In this document: positions 16,569-18,193 of the stretch, one piece after another | Numbering within the stretch: position 1 is the first letter of the stretch | Layout: the number at the start of each line of letters is the position of its first letter | Source: Methylacidiphilum caldifontis | GTDB taxonomy: Bacteria; Verrucomicrobiota; Verrucomicrobiia; Methylacidiphilales; CAMAQI01 | NCBI GenBank assembly: GCA_945860255.1 | Contig: CAMAQI010000033.1 | Location: forward strand, 1-18,193 | Reading direction: 5' to 3' | Length of the DNA: 18,193 bases | Notes under the pieces: generated by a model | Databases searched by the model: none | What the model was told of the DNA's origin: nothing | What the model saw: the letters and a program-made list of their open reading frames with translations, nothing else | Program-made: the position numbers and the translations under genes

Positions 16569-16750
16569 TCATTTGAGGTTTTTCCAAAAACACGATCGTT
16601 TTTAAGTGCGACGCAACACCCCGTACCAAGTCGCCTTGCCAGCGCCGTGACGGACGAGCAATCTCTTCTGGGTCAACGTACGGAAATGCACCTTAAGCGT
16701 ATTCCGACTAACACCCGTATTATTATCCGATTGTATCCGTATTGACTTAA
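16569..16750. other. Gene-free interval
   Basis: No recognisable coding, RNA or repeat feature was found here. Every frame has stops or unconvincing sequence. An in-frame TAA at 16748-16750 separates it from the following partial gene. It is probably degraded DNA that once held the 5' part of that gene. Confidence 0.4.
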
Positions 16751-17011
16751 AAGTCTTTCAAAGAATACGTCGAGATTTCGGTTTCCAGCGAAACATTTTT
16801 GCTCCGAAGGTTTTCGGATCAAGAAATGGGGTTATCCTATTTCATCGAGCGAAAAAGCGGTTTCGACTTCTGGGATTTCCAAAAAATGGCGATCATAAGT
16901 GGAGATCGTAATCGGGATCAAGCACATCCCTTAATTCCTTGGGTGACAGAGGGACTTCGTAAGAATGGTGGCAAAGAAGGGTTTCTGATTGCTGGTGAAC
17001 TATGCCGCTAA
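16751..17011 (+). pseudogene. Partial small protein upstream of the AbiEii-like remnant
   Basis: The open frame after the TAA at 16748 reads KSFKEYVEISVSSETF, then SDQEMGLSYFIERKSGFDFW, DFQKMAIISGDRNRDQAHPL, IPWVTEGLRKNGGKEG and FLIAGELCR, ending TAA at 17009-17011. The first usable start is TTG 16799. It overlaps the ATG of the nucleotidyltransferase remnant (17002) by 10 bp, the arrangement of a translationally coupled pair. It therefore probably encoded the small partner, perhaps antitoxin-like, of an AbiEii-type toxin. I cannot assign a domain. The 5' end seems lost. Confidence 0.5.
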
Positions 17012-17231
17012 CCCCTTTTCAGGCAGATGTCTTTAAGATCATTGCCTGAATAGATCCCCAGCCAGTTATATAGCCGGAGGAACCGCTCTACACGCTCGAA
17101 ATGAGGGGGCACGGTTCTCGGATGATATTGATATTTTTCACGATCTGGACGAAGCCCTTTTAAAATCCGTTGCCAGAGATGAGCAATCACTCACGAAGGC
17201 AGGATACCAAGTGAAATGGCTCATGAATTAA
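17002..17231 (+). pseudogene. AbiEii/AbiGii-type nucleotidyltransferase toxin, broken remnant
   Basis: The start MPLTPFQADVFKIIA (17002-17046) is followed by TGA at 17047. The frame then shifts, and from 17061 the sequence reads ASYIAGGTALHARNEGARFS, then DDIDIFHDLDEALLKSVARD and EQSLTKAGYQVKWLMN, ending TAA 17229-17231. GGTAL and the RFSDDIDIF block are the nucleotidyltransferase motifs (Gly-rich loop and the D-x-D metal residues) of the AbiEii/AbiGii toxin family, type IV toxin-antitoxin or phage-abortive systems. Only about 75 codons remain of a usual 230-300. With a stop, a frameshift and loss of the C-terminus it should be inactive. Identification is firm; the original start and partner are inferred. 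Confidence 0.75.
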
Positions 17232-17353
17232 AAATCGTTTCTCCGGGAGGGATTTTAAACGGGTGTCAGATTCACCAAGGAGCGATTCATGGTGCATGGC
17301 CTGTTTTAGTCTAAAACCGTTCCGATTTTGAATCTGAGGAGGAAGATCCAGAA

Positions 17354-17384
17354 AATTTGGCATCAATTCGGAGGATTTTCAGGA
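17354..17384. repeat. Dispersed palindromic repeat, copy D (left end only)
   Basis: AATTTGGCATCAATTCGGAG followed by GATTTTCAGGA matches the left end of copy A (7788-7817) with a single substitution in CATCGAT. The match then stops, with no right arm nearby. It lies in the 17232-17445 gap after the nucleotidyltransferase remnant. The rest of that gap shows only a TTTTTTGA...TCAAAAAA inverted repeat (about 17393-17421) before the next gene. Confidence 0.7.
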
Positions 17385-17445
17385 GTCTGTAATTTTTTGA
17401 AAATTCCATGTCCTCCTCAAAAAACTTTGTTAAATACTTTCTCTC

Positions 17446-18193
17446 ATGAAGATTGAGGAAAACGAATCCGCTTTGAAGCACCAGTTCGGCAAAAGTCTCC
17501 TGCAAAGGATCTCCGATTCCCTTCGCGAAATCGATCCCTCTTTCGATCCCGTACGGTTTCATCGCTTAATCTCGTCGCTTGAATCGTTGGAGATGAAGCC
17601 GCGTGTCCATCGGATCCGTGACGAACTTCGAAGACAACTCCCTGCAGACTATCTAAAAGCCCTCCTCCTTCTTCAAAAAGCGGTCAAAGTAGGGAAGCTC
17701 CACGGATTCGATCTCTGGCCCTTCACCGAATTCGTTCAAACCTACGGACTTGATTATCCCGAGGCCTCGCTTGCCGCCCTTGCCGAGTTCACAAAACGCT
17801 TTACTGCTGAATGGGCGATCCGACCCTTCCTCAAACGCGACTCCAAATCGACCCTGCGCTTGCTTGAGGAGTGCGCTCGCAGTGAGGATGAACACCTTCG
17901 TCGTTGGGCCTCCGAAGGAACCCGTCCCCGCCTTCCTTGGGGAGAGCGCCTTCACGATTTCGTTCAAGATCCTCAACCGACTCTTCCTATTCTGGAGCTT
18001 TTAAAATTCGATCCTTCGCTCTACGTCCGCAAAAGTGTCGCCAATCATCTAAACGATATCTCCAAAGATCATCCCCTCTATGTGATTGCTCTCTTAAAGC
18101 GTTGGAAAAAAGAAGCGGGCCAAGAACATGCCCTCAAAATCGATTGGATCATCCGTCGATCCCTCCGCACGCTTATTAAGGAGGGAGATCACA
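17446..18193 (+). CDS. DNA alkylation repair protein (AlkC/AlkD-type HEAT-like glycosylase), 3' end outside window
   Basis: 249 residues are open to the window edge without a stop. They are alpha-helical and HEAT-like. The family signature is clear at ~151-210: LRRWASEGTRPRLPWGERL, then PTLPILELLKFDPSLYVRKS and VANHLNDISKDHP. The last visible segment is WIIRRSLRTLIKEGD. Such proteins excise N3-/N7-alkylated purines from DNA in the cytoplasm. Full members are ~360 aa, so roughly a third is missing beyond 18193. In relatives I recall RHALRTL where this protein has RRSLRTL, so a conserved histidine may be changed. The ATG at 17446 is the first in the frame and gives a natural N-terminus; there is no clear Shine-Dalgarno. 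It is unlinked in function to the sugar genes. Confidence 0.88.
   Translation, partial: MKIEENESALKHQFGKSLLQRISDSLREIDPSFDPVRFHRLISSLESLEMKPRVHRIRDELRRQLPADYLKALLLLQKAVKVGKLHGFDLWPFTEFVQTYGLDYPEASLAALAEFTKRFTAEWAIRPFLKRDSKSTLRLLEECARSEDEHLRRWASEGTRPRLPWGERLHDFVQDPQPTLPILELLKFDPSLYVRKSVANHLNDISKDHPLYVIALLKRWKKEAGQEHALKIDWIIRRSLRTLIKEGDH

Noticed and set aside
16491..17049. In-frame TGA codons in two remnants, raising UGA recoding or selenocysteine.
   Set aside because: The regulator gene stops at TGA normally, and the nucleotidyltransferase remnant also needs a frameshift, so decay explains both.

Overview
The window looks like a chromosomal accessory region of a carbohydrate-degrading Gram-negative bacterium. 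The outer-membrane two-partner secretion genes, the signal-peptide-bearing glycosidases, the GntR/LacI hybrid regulator, weak Shine-Dalgarno signals and dispersed 'AGGATTTTCAGGATAAA'-type palindromic repeats together suggest the Verrucomicrobiota or a related PVC lineage. That placement is inference. No rRNA, tRNA or CRISPR array was seen.

Layout. (1) 1-1963: a terminator hairpin, then a GntR/LacI-type regulator (minus strand) that abuts the 3' half of a GH32 fructan/sucrose hydrolase gene (plus strand). Both genes are cut at the same point, about 1112-1122. The regulator also appears short at its C-terminus. (2) 1964-2082: a short imperfect palindrome that looks like a mobile-element scar. 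(3) 2083-7746: a divergent two-partner secretion pair. The TpsA exoprotein (1239 aa, filamentous-haemagglutinin N-terminal domain, tandem beta-helix repeats, MBG-like domain) is on the minus strand. Its TpsB transporter (596 aa, POTRA plus FhaC-type barrel) is on the plus strand. (4) 7984-12578: a two-gene minus-strand operon for a secreted GH2 glycosidase followed by a secreted GH110-like beta-helix glycosidase. (5) 12579-13464: a gene-free spacer built from a large composite inverted repeat with another repeat nested at its centre. (6) 13465-15868: plus-strand genes for a D-lyxose isomerase-family enzyme and a vSGLT-like sodium/sugar symporter. (7) 15869-17445: a decayed zone with repeat copies, an unidentified minus-strand coding remnant, and a broken AbiEii-type nucleotidyltransferase with its upstream partner. 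(8) 17446-end: an AlkC/AlkD-type DNA alkylation repair protein that runs off the window.

How the genes may work together. The GH2 and GH110-like enzymes probably remove terminal beta- and alpha-linked sugars (likely galactosides) from a polysaccharide outside the cytoplasm. The symporter could bring the released monosaccharide in, and the isomerase could convert an aldose to a ketose. No SusC/SusD pair and no intact local regulator is present. The TPS pair is probably a separate adhesin or surface-structure locus. The main theme is genome decay and repeat activity: at least three broken loci and four copies of one palindromic repeat lie in 18 kb.
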